From Arthrobotrys musiformis (lineage: Eukaryota; Ascomycota; Orbiliomycetes; Orbiliales; Orbiliaceae): a DNA stretch of 64,000 nucleotides. Numbering within the stretch: position 1 is the first letter of the stretch; each line of letters begins with the position of its first letter. The translations under genes were made by a program, and so were the position numbers. The notes beneath the pieces were generated by a model that was not told where the DNA came from, searched no databases, and saw only the letters and a list, made by a program, of their open reading frames with translations. The stretch spans positions 4,558,501 to 4,622,500 of the forward strand of contig JAVHJL010000002.1 of assembly GCA_036971715.1 (NCBI GenBank). Direction: 5' to 3'. This document shows, in pieces, positions 21,568 to 31,590 of this stretch.

Positions 21568-23416
21568 ATGCACACACATCCTGTGGAATTAGAATTGTTA
21601 CGAGATTGTGGAGAGTTCTCCTACGGCGTAGCTCCATTTCTAGCAACAAATCTTTGAAGAACACACACACACATTTTCCAATATGGAGAAAGGACGAACG
21701 GCTAGGGGCCACGATCATGATGTCAAAGCTGTCATGTGACTTGGCACACATGGTGTATGAAGCTGCTCCATTGTATATACCCATTCTCGCGTCTAGAGCA
21801 TCGTTTGTTGTAGGCCTGTTGATTCATTGTTGGTATAGCCACAGAGCGATACTGCTGTATCCTAGCAGCTCTATTAAGAGGGTAATCTTGACTCGTAGTC
21901 GAACATGACTACCTCGTAAATATGATAGAATAACCGGGCCGTCACATGACGCTTTTAGATGTCGAAAACCCCAAAATCAGTTTTTCTCGAAGTCGATTTT
22001 TACGTGTGTAAGGGCTAAGCACACCGTCTGGCCTCGAGATTGTGTAAGAGGTCCTGAGAAAGAGGATAGAGAACAGAAGATTCATCTGATAAATCACATA
22101 TTGTTGTTCATGTTGATCTGTGAACTCATGAAGAAGAAGGTCTCGGAACTAGAAAGCCTGTGCTTGGAGGAAGTCAATCAGTTTGGAGGTATCGAACCTG
22201 TGTGCCGAAGAGCTTGCTGTCCACCGTACCATAGGTACAACAAAGTGGTGGGCACCACATGACCACTTTCAAAATTAAAACCCCCACGGAAAATTCTTGA
22301 CCGAAAAAGTAAGAAGGGTAGAGCAACCACTACTAACACCCAGACCTCTTTTGAAATCTACACTTGGCTTGGTGGGGGTGAATCTTAAGGCCTAATATCA
22401 CAGATCCGTAGAGGGCCCAAAGGTAAGCTCTTACGTCTCTCTAGGCCAGTAAGTATCGCCGTAAATACCCAAGCAAAGCTAGTATAAGTGCAAGATGATC
22501 CCGAGGCGAGACGAGGTCCATATGGCATTAGAGGCTACATCCACTGTTGACCCAGATGAACGAGAGTTGCACACAATATTCCAGGTCACGTGGTAATTTT
22601 GGCCTTCGAAACTCGAAAACCAAACAGGCGTCCTGTTTACAATTCAAACAAGCGACTGTTTGAAAATATAAACAGGCGCCTGTTTAGAATTCGACTCGAG
22701 TCCTCTAGAAACCACCGACTCACTTGATCATGACGTCAAGACGCCTCAGCTGAAGCTGGAATTGGCCTCGAGACCATTGATTAACCAAACTAGAGGCCAG
22801 AATCAAGTATAAATCGTAGGCGATAAGACGTCAGCTATTGTATACTTACAGTCTCAATTGGATCATGTGGGGGGGTATACATTTAGCCAGTCTGAAGTCC
22901 GGTAATCTCCATCCACAGAAAGACAGACCCCGGCACGAGGCAAAGTATTGTGGAATCCCCTGTGAATGGGCACCTGAAGGTAATATTGGGGACGGCATGT
23001 AGGCAATTTTTTCCTTCCATAAACGTGGATCCATTAATCGAGATTAAGACTAGCTATACAGTGGCACTAGCTGTAGCAAGTTTTGCGCAAGCACATAGAG
23101 CAAAAGCTAACATCATGTATCATTTGCAGCAGTTGTGGAATAATGTCAAAGAGAAACCCAAGAAACGAAAACCGCTGAACCTTGAAGTGGTACCAAATCA
23201 TAGAGTGAAGAACACACCAAACCCCCAGAAACAAAACCAGGCAAAGGCAAAAGTGAAGAATAGGAAAGAAAGGGAAGATATCCAAACTGTGGAAATGCCA
23301 ACGAAGGCAAAAAGAGCGCTATTATATCGAAGGCACCGAAGCGAGACACCCCTCGCTAGCGTAATATATCTCATAGATCGAGTCAACCTCGATTGTAAAT
23401 GTAGTCGCCAAGATGA
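21568..23416. other. Intergenic with repeat motifs
   Basis: About 1.8 kb. Contains 28-bp motif copies at 21717(-), 21941(+), 22254(+) and 22584(+), a short AC dinucleotide run at 21660-21672 and three dyads at 22622-22686. The frame at 22950..23426 overlaps the 3' end of the next gene and is Lys/Asn-rich; not supported. Confidence 0.5.
22622..22686. repeat. Three inverted-repeat dyads spaced ~23 bp
   Basis: AAACAGGCGTCCTGTTT at 22622, CAAACAAGCGACTGTTTG at 22645 and the perfect 18-bp palindrome TAAACAGGCGCCTGTTTA at 22669. Half-sites contain AAACA/TGTTT, like forkhead sites. They follow directly after the 28-bp motif at 22584. Confidence 0.65.
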
Positions 23417-24793
23417 TCAATCATGATCTTCTTCTGTTAGCCCCGGGCACTCCCTCTCCATCTCATCGTCGGTAGCGTATCTTGATTTACACCAAAAGCA
23501 GTATCGCCATTGACTCCTAAGATACCTCACAATCTCATCGAGTCGGTCTTTAGCCTCCCTCTTCTCGAACTCCTCGAGTTCCTGATCTTCCAGCTCTTGC
23601 TCCGTAGTGAGCTCTTCTTCTGTACCTAAGGCGATTTTATCATCCTGACTAAACTCCCCAGCCACGTTATATTTTGGAAGAGAAGGGTTGGCGATATATG
23701 AGCTTTTCGACATCGTCAAGTTGTCCTGTTCCTTCTTTTTCAAGCAAGCCTTTAGATCTGACACGGCACGACGATAAAGCAAACCCCGGTATATTAAGTT
23801 GATTTGTTTTATTTGCGTGAAGGTCGGCTTCTCATTAAAGAAGTCTCGTTGTGGCTCCTCTGGCTGTTTCTCCGCATCCTGTTCACCGGATCCTTCACCC
23901 TCCTCGCTCGTTCCATCTTTCGGCTTCTTGGTCGGTCCATTGTAGCTATCCGGTGGGTCTTGGGCCACTAGCTTCTCACAGATGGACTGTGCGGCAAATA
24001 TCTGCGCTTCGTATCTGCGCTGCTGAGCCTCCTGCGTAAGTCGGTTCCTATAGCTCTCCGGCGACAGCTCCTGCCGCTTCGTAACACCCTCCCCACTTCC
24101 ACCAGCACCCGTAGCGGAGCTGAAGTCTCCAAACTTCCGTTTCAAATCCGATTCATGGCCAATACCCGTCCTCGATTCCCGTACGACCGGTTTAATAGGC
24201 TCCAATCTCCTTGTATCCTTGATATCCGCCGCCGCTCCTCCCGAGGGCGCTGGTGCCGCTTTTCCCAATGCAGATCCGGTGGAATAACCCATCGCTTTCA
24301 TCATTTTCAACCCCTTGGAGTTGGCGTTGTTCAATATCGATGTGGCGAGTCCCAAGTCACGTCTTAATTTCTCCTGTTCTGCTAATTCGGCTTTGGAGAG
24401 AGGGTGACCCCGGACCGAAGCTTCGACTTTGCGACGTTTGAGGCGTTGGAGGGATGTCTCGGTGGTTGTTGGGTCGGCGACGGTCATTGACATGTAGTCG
24501 TCGTCGTCGTCGTCGTCGGCATGGGTATTATTGGAATTCTCGGTGGCGATAACCGGTCGCTGATTCGGATTTCCTATGGTGGGTCTGGGGACCATAGTCG
24601 GAGGACGTGAAAGCGACTTTGGTTCAACCGGGGGCAGCGCCCTCGCGGAGGGTTTATGTCGGGAAGAAGAGGCGAGTTTCGAGAATGCATCGTCTTCATC
24701 TTCTGGATCGGTGAACGGACGACGGAAGGAGGATGATGAAGAGGAAGAAGAAGGTTTGACTCGTGAATTCGGAGCGGTTGATGGCATTGTCAT
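23417..24793 (-). CDS. G-patch domain protein, GPATCH11-like (DUF4187 C-terminus)
   Basis: Single exon, 458 residues. The N-terminus is Ser- and Asp-rich, with an Asp7 run at about 93-99 encoded by a GTC trinucleotide run on the plus strand (around 24497-24517). A G-patch lies at about 160-215 (GLKMMKAMGYSTGSALGK, then RTGIGHESDLKRKFGD after an inserted loop). A long helical linker is followed by a DUF4187-type C-terminus (LRSQWRYCFWCKSRYATDDE) holding a CxxC. The G-patch plus DUF4187 order is that of human GPATCH11. G-patch proteins usually activate DEAH-box RNA helicases; a role in pre-mRNA splicing or another nuclear RNP is the likely reading. The ATG at 24793 is the first in frame. Confidence 0.85.
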   Translation of the reverse strand: MTMPSTAPNSRVKPSSSSSSSSFRRPFTDPEDEDDAFSKLASSSRHKPSARALPPVEPKSLSRPPTMVPRPTIGNPNQRPVIATENSNNTHADDDDDDDYMSMTVADPTTTETSLQRLKRRKVEASVRGHPLSKAELAEQEKLRRDLGLATSILNNANSKGLKMMKAMGYSTGSALGKAAPAPSGGAAADIKDTRRLEPIKPVVRESRTGIGHESDLKRKFGDFSSATGAGGSGEGVTKRQELSPESYRNRLTQEAQQRRYEAQIFAAQSICEKLVAQDPPDSYNGPTKKPKDGTSEEGEGSGEQDAEKQPEEPQRDFFNEKPTFTQIKQINLIYRGLLYRRAVSDLKACLKKKEQDNLTMSKSSYIANPSLPKYNVAGEFSQDDKIALGTEEELTTEQELEDQELEEFEKREAKDRLDEIVRYLRSQWRYCFWCKSRYATDDEMERECPGLTEEDHD

Positions 24794-26821
24794 TGCTGCC
24801 TTTTAGGCCCCGGGATCTTTATCGGGTTAAGTACGGAAAGCTGTGACGGAGCAGCTCTTTCTCTTGTGTGGTAGTATACTAGTTTTCGAGGTTTTCTGCC
24901 TTTGCTTTGGAGATGGGTGGTTGTCGCTAATTGTGGGTACCGGGACTAATTTCTTGGAGGTCGCAGTTAGACTGCCAAGACATCTGCGCTGCCGAGGAAC
25001 CCAACGACGTGGATTTGGCGATGTGACCCCGAGACGAGGGCTTCCGCATCCTTTGTCTCAGACCTCTATGCAGACCATGCCGGGATGCGCATCCCCATGC
25101 ACCCCGCACTTTTCTTTATTTTGATTTTTTTTAAATTTATTTTTTGGGAAATCTCACCAATAATAGGTTGCTATCTCAGGGTCCCAATGCAATTTTGTGA
25201 CCCGAGAGAGGCGTTGGAGGTCGGGCCAGTAGGATGACAGAGGGCGGCGTTAGTGGGACCTCCGGAGGCTCTAGCCAAAGAAACAGCCCCGGCGGCTAGC
25301 TTGTGGGCGACTTTTACCAAACCCATGGCGTGTCTTCAGAAATAAGGTTCTTTGGGTGTATTCACCGTTTTGTATATATTTGAGCTGGCGAAATGGAGGC
25401 GATGGGCATTTTCGCAGTGGACAGAGAGGGCGGTTGCTACTTTTGCTAGCTCTGGCAGTGGAGGCAAGGCTGCTACCTCTCTTTGAGTACCTCCCACTAG
25501 CAGCACTGCCTACTCGTTCGCTGGATTCCGGAAGCACCTAAAATCCGCAAAACTAACCCCGCGTTTACCTCCCTTGCTGCGGCCCCATAGATATATGTAC
25601 AACCGTGCTACCTCGTAGGTGCCTACTCCACCTATGCGTGGCTGCGCTTTGACGGGAAGAATTTGAGGAGAAATCCTCGTAGACGTATGGTTATACGTTG
25701 TAGGCAGTTGGGTCTTTTGTAACCGGGATATGCATACAACATTCCACAGGTATCGCCTGACTTGAATAGAGTTCCCGATACGGGCCGGGACTTAAGCAAG
25801 GGCCAAGGGGCCTCTGCATCGGTATTCACTCTGATCAAGGTCAAGGTGTGCCTGGTGCCGAGTGCAATATATAATAATCATACTTAAAAAAATAGAGCCC
25901 GTCCCACCCTCAAAGTGCTTTGAATCATCGTGATTTGATCAACCCATTGTACTATTTCCTCCTTGACGATCCTGAGGCTTCCTAGCTTATTTATTGATTA
26001 GGCAGATCGAAGTATCCCGAACTACACACCCTACAACTGAGATAGTATTGCGTAATCTATTATAAATGGCGGGGCTAGAACACGACAGATAGATCCTAAT
26101 AGCCTCGACTCCAGGCGCTGATCCCAACTGGTTCACATTGTGTGCTCATGCATGCCCTCGAGATGTTTTTCCTAAGTGTTGTTGCTGTTGCAAATTTTGA
26201 CTTCGACCTGCAGCCGTCCCGCGGCCCCGCCAAAAAGAAAGATCTAGATCTGAGAGCTGTCATGCCGCCAAAAACACTTAGCTAGTGATATTAGCTCATT
26301 TCGGCGACATTTTCCCGCTGCTAACTTGCAATTATTATATTGACAATTGAATTGCTGTTAATTGAGAGCCCGAGCTAGCCGAGTCAACGAGTTGCAGGCG
26401 AAATATAAATTTATAAATCTGTTGTCGAACAAGGGTCCCCTGGCAAGGATATTTCGAAGTATTTCCTAAACCAGTTGGTCTGTAGCTCAGACGCGAAGTG
26501 ACCTCCAGATCGAGACGCGAGACCAGCCAGCTAGCCTTACATAAAGTTTCCCAATAAGGCAGTTTTAAAGTGGCCTGAAGGCCTGGAATTACCAGGATAC
26601 CACAATTGCGTCCAACCCGGGCATGCACGCTTAAGCCTTCAAGCTTCCGCCAGGAGAATCGAACGAGATCTCGAGAGATTTCCTTCCCCAGTCTTTTTAG
26701 CCAACTGGTAAGCTCAACCAAAGACTACCAACCTCCTTAACTTTATTGAGACTTTTTGTGAGATTGTATAGATCTACCCTATAATTATACATAACCCATA
26801 ACTTCGATTACATTGATCAAG
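24794..26821. other. Intergenic, nothing supported
   Basis: About 2 kb. Short frames at 25271-25541 and 26335-26721 show no motif. A copy of the dispersed motif's second form (rc AGCGCCTGGAGTCGAGGCTA) lies near 26098-26116. Confidence 0.45.
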
Positions 26822-27787
26822 ATGCACCGACAGATCAAAGACTGTGAGCTCGCTCAGATGCCAGCGACGATATACATCCAGTTCTCAAACTGACTTGGAG
26901 GGCTCCTAGGTGTTAAAAAGCCCTTCCATACGCCATTTAGCAGAACGACGTATACCGACGAGGAGCCGATCGAGACGTTCTTCGAGATATCCGCATTTCC
27001 GGATGATCAAATACCCACAGGCGACTCTGACTCCGCCAACCCTGTTACACAAGATAAATTAACCCCAGATAATCTAGACCTCCCCGAATGGCTAAGTAAC
27101 ATACCCCACCCTCCCTTTAATACGTGACCTTTTGAGGCTTTCCGCTTATCGGTGTGCTTTTTTTTAGAGTCATGGTATTCTGGTATCTCTAGCGATGCCA
27201 ACCCGCAAGCATTACCCGAACCTGAAAATCCACCCCCTTGGTACGGATACGAAGATGGCGAAGATCAAAACGCCAGCAGCACCGCCAGTTCTCCCTCGCG
27301 GTCCGGCTCAGCCCCGGGGAGCTCACCCGGATCACTATCGGAGACGGAAGAAATCACCGATCTAATGCAAACAGCCGACTTGTTCTCTGCTGAGGGTGAA
27401 AGCGAAGACACCCCAATGGCCCCTACCGATGGACTCAATGGTGAAAGGGTAACCCATGAAGGGAATACCCTTAACCATACGTGGAGAAAATTGTCCACAA
27501 ACCGAAGTCCTCGAGGTCGAAAGCCTCCTCAACGGATGACAACCATCCGAAGGCCCCGGAAGGATAGTAAATACCCCTGTACCAGCTGCGGCCGAAGGTT
27601 TACAGAAAATCGCGAATACCAGCTCCATCACCGTCGGTGTTTCGGGAAACCGAAGAACTTCTGCGGCTGTGGCGTCGGCATCACGCGAAAAGACAATCTG
27701 AAGCCGCATTACAAATCTATGCCTCACCGTGTCTACGAAGACCGGTTGAGGGCTCTGGGTAAGGTCCCTCAAACCTCTGACTATTAG
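26822..27787 (+). CDS. Zinc-finger protein with two atypical C-terminal fingers
   Basis: Three exons: 26822..26843, 26910..27095 and 27168..27787; introns 26844..26909 (GTGAGC..CTAG, CTGAC branch) and 27096..27167 (GTAACA..TTTAG). The 275-residue product starts MHRQIKDCVKKPFH, has a Ser/Pro/Gly-rich acidic middle, a basic patch (RSPRGRKPPQRMTTIRRPRK) and two C-terminal fingers: CTSCGRRF...HHRRC, that is C-x2-C-x12-H-x3-C (CCHC), and CGCGVGITRKDNLKPH YKSMPH, that is C-x-C-x12-H-x5-H. This looks like a fungal C2H2-type transcription regulator, though both fingers deviate from the canonical spacing. Targets are unknown. Exon joins rest on frame and splice signals. Confidence 0.65.
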
Positions 27788-28802
27788 ATTCCCGAAAAGA
27801 AGTAAGAAACTATCTCAAGAACAATGCTAAATAATATTGTATCAATCGCTAGGTCAGCTGGATCCGAGACAGTGGGGGACCCCCCAGCCCTCGGAGACTT
27901 TTCCATCCTCTAGAGTGGCATCATTCTAGTCGTTCTTTTTCCGCAAAATCTACGACTACCCCTTCTAAACCTACCACGGATTCAAACAGGATTTTTCCTC
28001 AGTCTCTCTATCGTTTGCCCCGAAATTTAAATCCTCCCATATACCGCTCGGTACGTTGCCATATTTACCACCGACACGAATGTTTTTACCACAGGGACTT
28101 TCACAGCTTCCCAATAGCTTCATTCTTGTTGCGATGCGGGAACTTGGAGTACTCTGTTGTAACGGCGTTTATGTCGGCGGAGAGTGTGTTAATGCGCTAG
28201 GTTGTGTTTGGGCGGCTTGGGGTATAACGATACGAGTGGATTGCCCTCGGTGGTTCTTTTTGGCAACGGTCAGGCTTTTTGTGGGTATGTTTTAAGAAAG
28301 GAAAAAGAACGAGAAGAGTGATGGCTACATCGGTGAGACTGGATGAGCTCCAACACCTCCAGGAAAAGATTTATTCAACGCTTCCCCCATGCAAGAGTAT
28401 TGTTTTTTGCTTTCTGAGTCAACTTGACGTTTCGTATTTGGTGCGCTTGTGTGTTATAATCCCCATTCAATTACATCGTTTCTCATCCCAGTTTTGCAAT
28501 CGTTTGTGCCTCATTTTAAATTTAGCAATCAGAATAACCCCACTCGAGGAATTCGAAATTCAAATATTACCTAGTTACCCAAGAATATTCAAAAATCACA
28601 ATAAATATCCGCAACATTATGTCTCGGAAATATCTAGCCGGTCTTCGCTTTCTGCCCAACAAAAATTAGGGCCGTGGATTCTTGGAACTCGTTTGGGTAA
28701 GAATAAGTACATGATCTATATGATATGGCTGGTCTTGATAAGCTACCCTCGTGGCATTCTGATATATAGAATGTGGCAGGCTTCGTTGGTCTGAACAAAG
28801 CT
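27788..28802. other. Intergenic, nothing supported
   Basis: About 1 kb of T-rich DNA. The 171-codon frame at 28279..28794 has no motifs and no convincing promoter. Confidence 0.45.
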
Positions 28803-29825
28803 CTACTCAACTTCTAGGCGATTCAAAATCTTTTCCAAGGCTCGCTTGTCCCCAGCCAGCGTGCCGGTTGATTCCTCGTCTCCCCATCCCTCTATCGATC
28901 CACCGCCAAAGCCAATCAGCCAAAGATCGTTATGATCGTCAATGAAGATGTTACTAGGCTTTCCACACCCCCAAAAAACCCCGATTTTATGCAATTCATC
29001 GATCGTTTGACGTATTTGTGTCGCCCACTTCTCTCTCAGTTCTCGAGTTACCTCAGCGACTTTAATGTCTCGGAGATTCTCCCCGAAGCTGCTACTTGGA
29101 ATCCATTCGCGAACGAATCCAATAATGCGGCCATCAAGGGCATGTTTAATGTATCCCAGCAATTTCGGAACTCTAATAGATTCCGAACCTGAATTATGGA
29201 TGGTTTGCAGAGTTGAAATTTCTCTTTTGAGTGATGTTCTTTCAAGTCCAGTCTCTTGTGCCTTACAGAGCATAGTTTGCCCACCGATAACAACCCTAGC
29301 GATATTACCGTGCCCCAACAGCACCTTCGCGACGGGTATCTCCTGGGAGGAATACAGCGGGATATCGTTGTCAACTTGAAAGTCTAAATTGGCATTCCAA
29401 GTTTGTTCGGGGGCGTCGACTTGCGTGACGGTGGGTTTACCGTCGACTGTCTTGAAACTGAGGTAGAATGTTTCAGGGTAAAGAAGCTCGTGCAGAATCC
29501 GTTGCTCGGAGGACGTAGCTGGTGGCGGTATCGTGGCGAAAAACTCTTTTCCGACATCGGTTATTGCCGTGATAACCTCATAAGCCACTTCGTCGTCAAC
29601 ATGTCCGGAATTCAGAGCGTCGGTGAGTTTATTGATGAGCTGGTCCTCCGCAAGGACGCCGTGGTGGCCTTTGGACATGCTCCCGAATTTGTCGGTGGAA
29701 ACTAAATATACCGAAATACGTTTGTCATTGTAGTCAAATTCGATGTCCGCAGCTTCGCCCCAACCAGTGTGGATTGCCACGAGGACAATCCACGGGTATT
29801 GTTCTTCGTCAGGCGTAGTCGACAT
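28803..29825 (-). CDS. Protein kinase-fold protein, predicted pseudokinase (fungal APH/PKL type)
   Basis: Single exon, 340 residues. The N-terminal half (1-160) is lineage-specific. From about residue 165 a small kinase fold begins: AKVLLGHGNIARV (degenerate glycine loop), LCKAQE (beta-3 Lys 188), LKREISTLQTI (alpha-C Glu), and a catalytic loop/DFG block ELHKIGVFWGCGKPSNIFID...LWLIGFGGG. Fungal relatives read WGDxKxxN and IDFGGG there. Here the catalytic-loop Asp is Cys 287 and the metal-binding DFG Asp is Gly 305. The Lys and the loop Asn (292) remain. The frame is otherwise intact, so this looks like a maintained pseudokinase with a binding or scaffold role rather than a decayed gene, though recent loss is possible. 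Confidence 0.75.
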   Translation of the reverse strand: MSTTPDEEQYPWIVLVAIHTGWGEAADIEFDYNDKRISVYLVSTDKFGSMSKGHHGVLAEDQLINKLTDALNSGHVDDEVAYEVITAITDVGKEFFATIPPPATSSEQRILHELLYPETFYLSFKTVDGKPTVTQVDAPEQTWNANLDFQVDNDIPLYSSQEIPVAKVLLGHGNIARVVIGGQTMLCKAQETGLERTSLKREISTLQTIHNSGSESIRVPKLLGYIKHALDGRIIGFVREWIPSSSFGENLRDIKVAEVTRELREKWATQIRQTIDELHKIGVFWGCGKPSNIFIDDHNDLWLIGFGGGSIEGWGDEESTGTLAGDKRALEKILNRLEVE

Positions 29826-30720
29826 TATCGATTATTGGGCTAAATTGTAAAGATTAAGGGTGTTTGGGTATGTTTTGTTGCTTTGCGCGTAGCTTTTGGA
29901 TAAGGAACTACGCGTTGGGGGGCAGGCATTTTTATAACACGAACACTTGTATCCACCAAAGATGGCCTCCTCCAAAACAAATCGTGGAAATGACTCACGG
30001 TGCAGCTTGGTTCAAGACTAGAGCGCCTAGTAGCCAATCTAGCGTCTGGCTTTAGTGCAATATTTGTGGCTTTGATCCGCAGCCTGTAATTCATTATCAA
30101 TGTATTGGCCTGTGCCGCAATCATGCGTCTTTCTGTGCCACGCTAGCTGCTATCCCCGATAGTTTTTGCCGCTGCGAGGATACCAAGTAACCCCGAACTA
30201 TCCTATTTCTACCGTTTTATCAACCAAAAGTTAGAGCTTCCTTCTATCGTAATACGAAATGATGTGTGGTCTTTCTATATGCATATGCGTGGAACAGCCA
30301 ATGCTGCCAATGCAACAAAAACAAGTTGTTGCACGATCTAGGCCAGGCCACCGCGAGACCAGGCCAGGCAACCTGCAACTGTCTAAAAATAATCGCTCAA
30401 CCCATAGATGCATATCGATTTCGTTTTCAAGAATTATAGAGTCGACGGTTAGTGGGCCTGATATAGCGATAGAGGATTAGGGGTTTATTGAATTCAATCG
30501 CCCAGATAGGGGGGAAAGACCGTGAAGTTGTTTTATCATTGTCGACGTCGTTTGGACCCGTACACTCGTGCACAGAGTGTGTTGACTTTGTGCTGGGGTT
30601 GTGTTTTTTTCCATAAGCCAATCAGAGGTCGCTTGTTTGTCTGGGGTCTCGACAAAAAAGGTGTTCCAAGGCCGCAAAAAGGCCGCAAAAGGGGCAAAAA
30701 ATGACAAAAAAATGAAGAAC
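29826..30720. other. Intergenic, nothing supported
   Basis: About 0.9 kb with short chance frames on both strands; the right end holds the pol III terminator of the tRNA gene. Confidence 0.45.
30706..30712 (-). terminator. Pol III terminator (T7) of tRNA-Pro copy 1
   Basis: Seven T on the minus strand, 8 bp downstream of the tRNA 3' end. Confidence 0.7.
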
Positions 30721-30810
30721 GGGCTCCACCGCGATTCGAACGCGGGGCCTCTCGCAAGATTGCAAAGATTGCTACCCAAAGCGAGAATCATACCACTAGA
30801 CCATGAAGCC
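30721..30810 (-). tRNA. tRNA-Pro(UGG), intron-containing, copy 1
   Basis: 90 nt on the minus strand. The acceptor stem GGCTTCA pairs with TGGAGCC (one G-U) plus discriminator C. D-arm ...TGGTCTAGTGGTATGA, anticodon stem CTCGC/GCGAG, anticodon TGG, and T-arm with GTTCGAATC. An 18-nt intron sits after position 37 (TAGCAATCTTTGCAATCT on the sense strand), the standard site. No CCA is encoded, as expected in eukaryotes. Confidence 0.95.
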
Positions 30811-31590
30811 TTTCTTGGAGATGATCGGTAATTTTGTAGTAGAGATACCTATTCAGATCCATCGCCTAAGAAGTAGATAATATAATGGTGCACCTAGATA
30901 TCATAAATGATAGACAGGGCAAACAATAGAATATAAATTTAAACCTCCCAAGAACCAAAATGATCCTCATCGGTCAGTGAATTCAAAGTGGCAAGTTTTC
31001 CTCGCTTCCTCAGCGTCTTGAATTCCAGACTTGTGTTCTGGATTCGAGACTAACTCGTGTCAGCTAGGTAGACTACAGTAGTAGCGTTTGCTTTACGACA
31101 TAACCTATATAACTCATAAGCAACTGATAATTACCTATATAATTCATCCTGGCAAGGCCAAAGTATATATATGGTTATGATTAATAAAATGTGCATCTAG
31201 AACAAAAAGGCGTCTAGACGTCTGGGTCTAGGCGGGCTCTTAACACCACAACAAATTTATAAGCTGCGGGGCCCGAGGGGGTGATCCGAAGTTGCTGAAC
31301 GTGGTTCAAGAGACTTATAGGCTTCATCCAGTGAGGAAGGGCCAGCTGGTGGCCCTAAATATAAATATAAATATATCTACATAAGCCGGTGTAACCGGCT
31401 TGAAGGTACCGGTACCTAGCTTCTTCAAAACCTAGGGCAATATAAATACAAAAAACAAATTTCAAATAACCAGTTATAATGGCAGCTAGACAATATACCG
31501 GTGATAAAGCTCCAGAGTATCAACTCGCCAACCCAAGGTGTAATTCTAGCTACCCTGGTGGCCTTTTGCGCGTGACTCTATTTTGATACG
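30811..31590. other. Intergenic
   Basis: About 0.8 kb of AT-rich DNA; contains the dispersed motif CTGGATTCGAGAC at 31039..31051 and no gene. Confidence 0.45.
31039..31051 (+). repeat. Dispersed motif CTGGATTCGAGAC
   Basis: Exact 13-mer shared with 18349 (minus), 33269 and 44888. Confidence 0.6.

Larger units (their letters stand above)
17274..22613. repeat. Island of a dispersed ~28-bp motif with RTCACRTG core (12 copies)
   Basis: Copies start at 17274(+), 17459(+), 18531(+), 18805(-), 18936(-), 19071(-), 19638(+), 19898(-), 21717(-), 21941(+), 22254(+) and 22584(+). In plus orientation the pattern is RTCAC(A/G)TGAC, two variable bases, TTTTGG or TTTTAG, two to three bases, then TTCAAAAC or TTCGAAAC. 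For example the copy at 18531 reads TCACATGACACTTTTAGC followed by TTTCAAAAC. I found no good copy elsewhere in the window. Two pairs face inward with simple repeats between them (18531/18805 and 19638/19898), suggesting ends of a small element; three minus copies (18805, 18936, 19071) lie in diverged ~130-bp direct repeats. The core matches the E-box/Cbf1 (CDEI) consensus. Identity is unknown. Confidence 0.6.

Noticed and set aside
22184..22240. tRNA- or SINE-like stretch on the minus strand (GGTTCGATACC resembles a B box)
   Set aside because: Acceptor and T stems do not pair well; the A box is degenerate. At best an old relic.
17274..22613. CRISPR array or prophage interpretation of the repeat island
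   Set aside because: Repeats vary in spacing and orientation, no cas genes, and the organism is a eukaryote.
22950..23426. 158-codon frame overlapping the 3' end of the GPATCH11-like gene
   Set aside because: Lys/Asn-rich without motif and mostly in the neighbour's 3' UTR.
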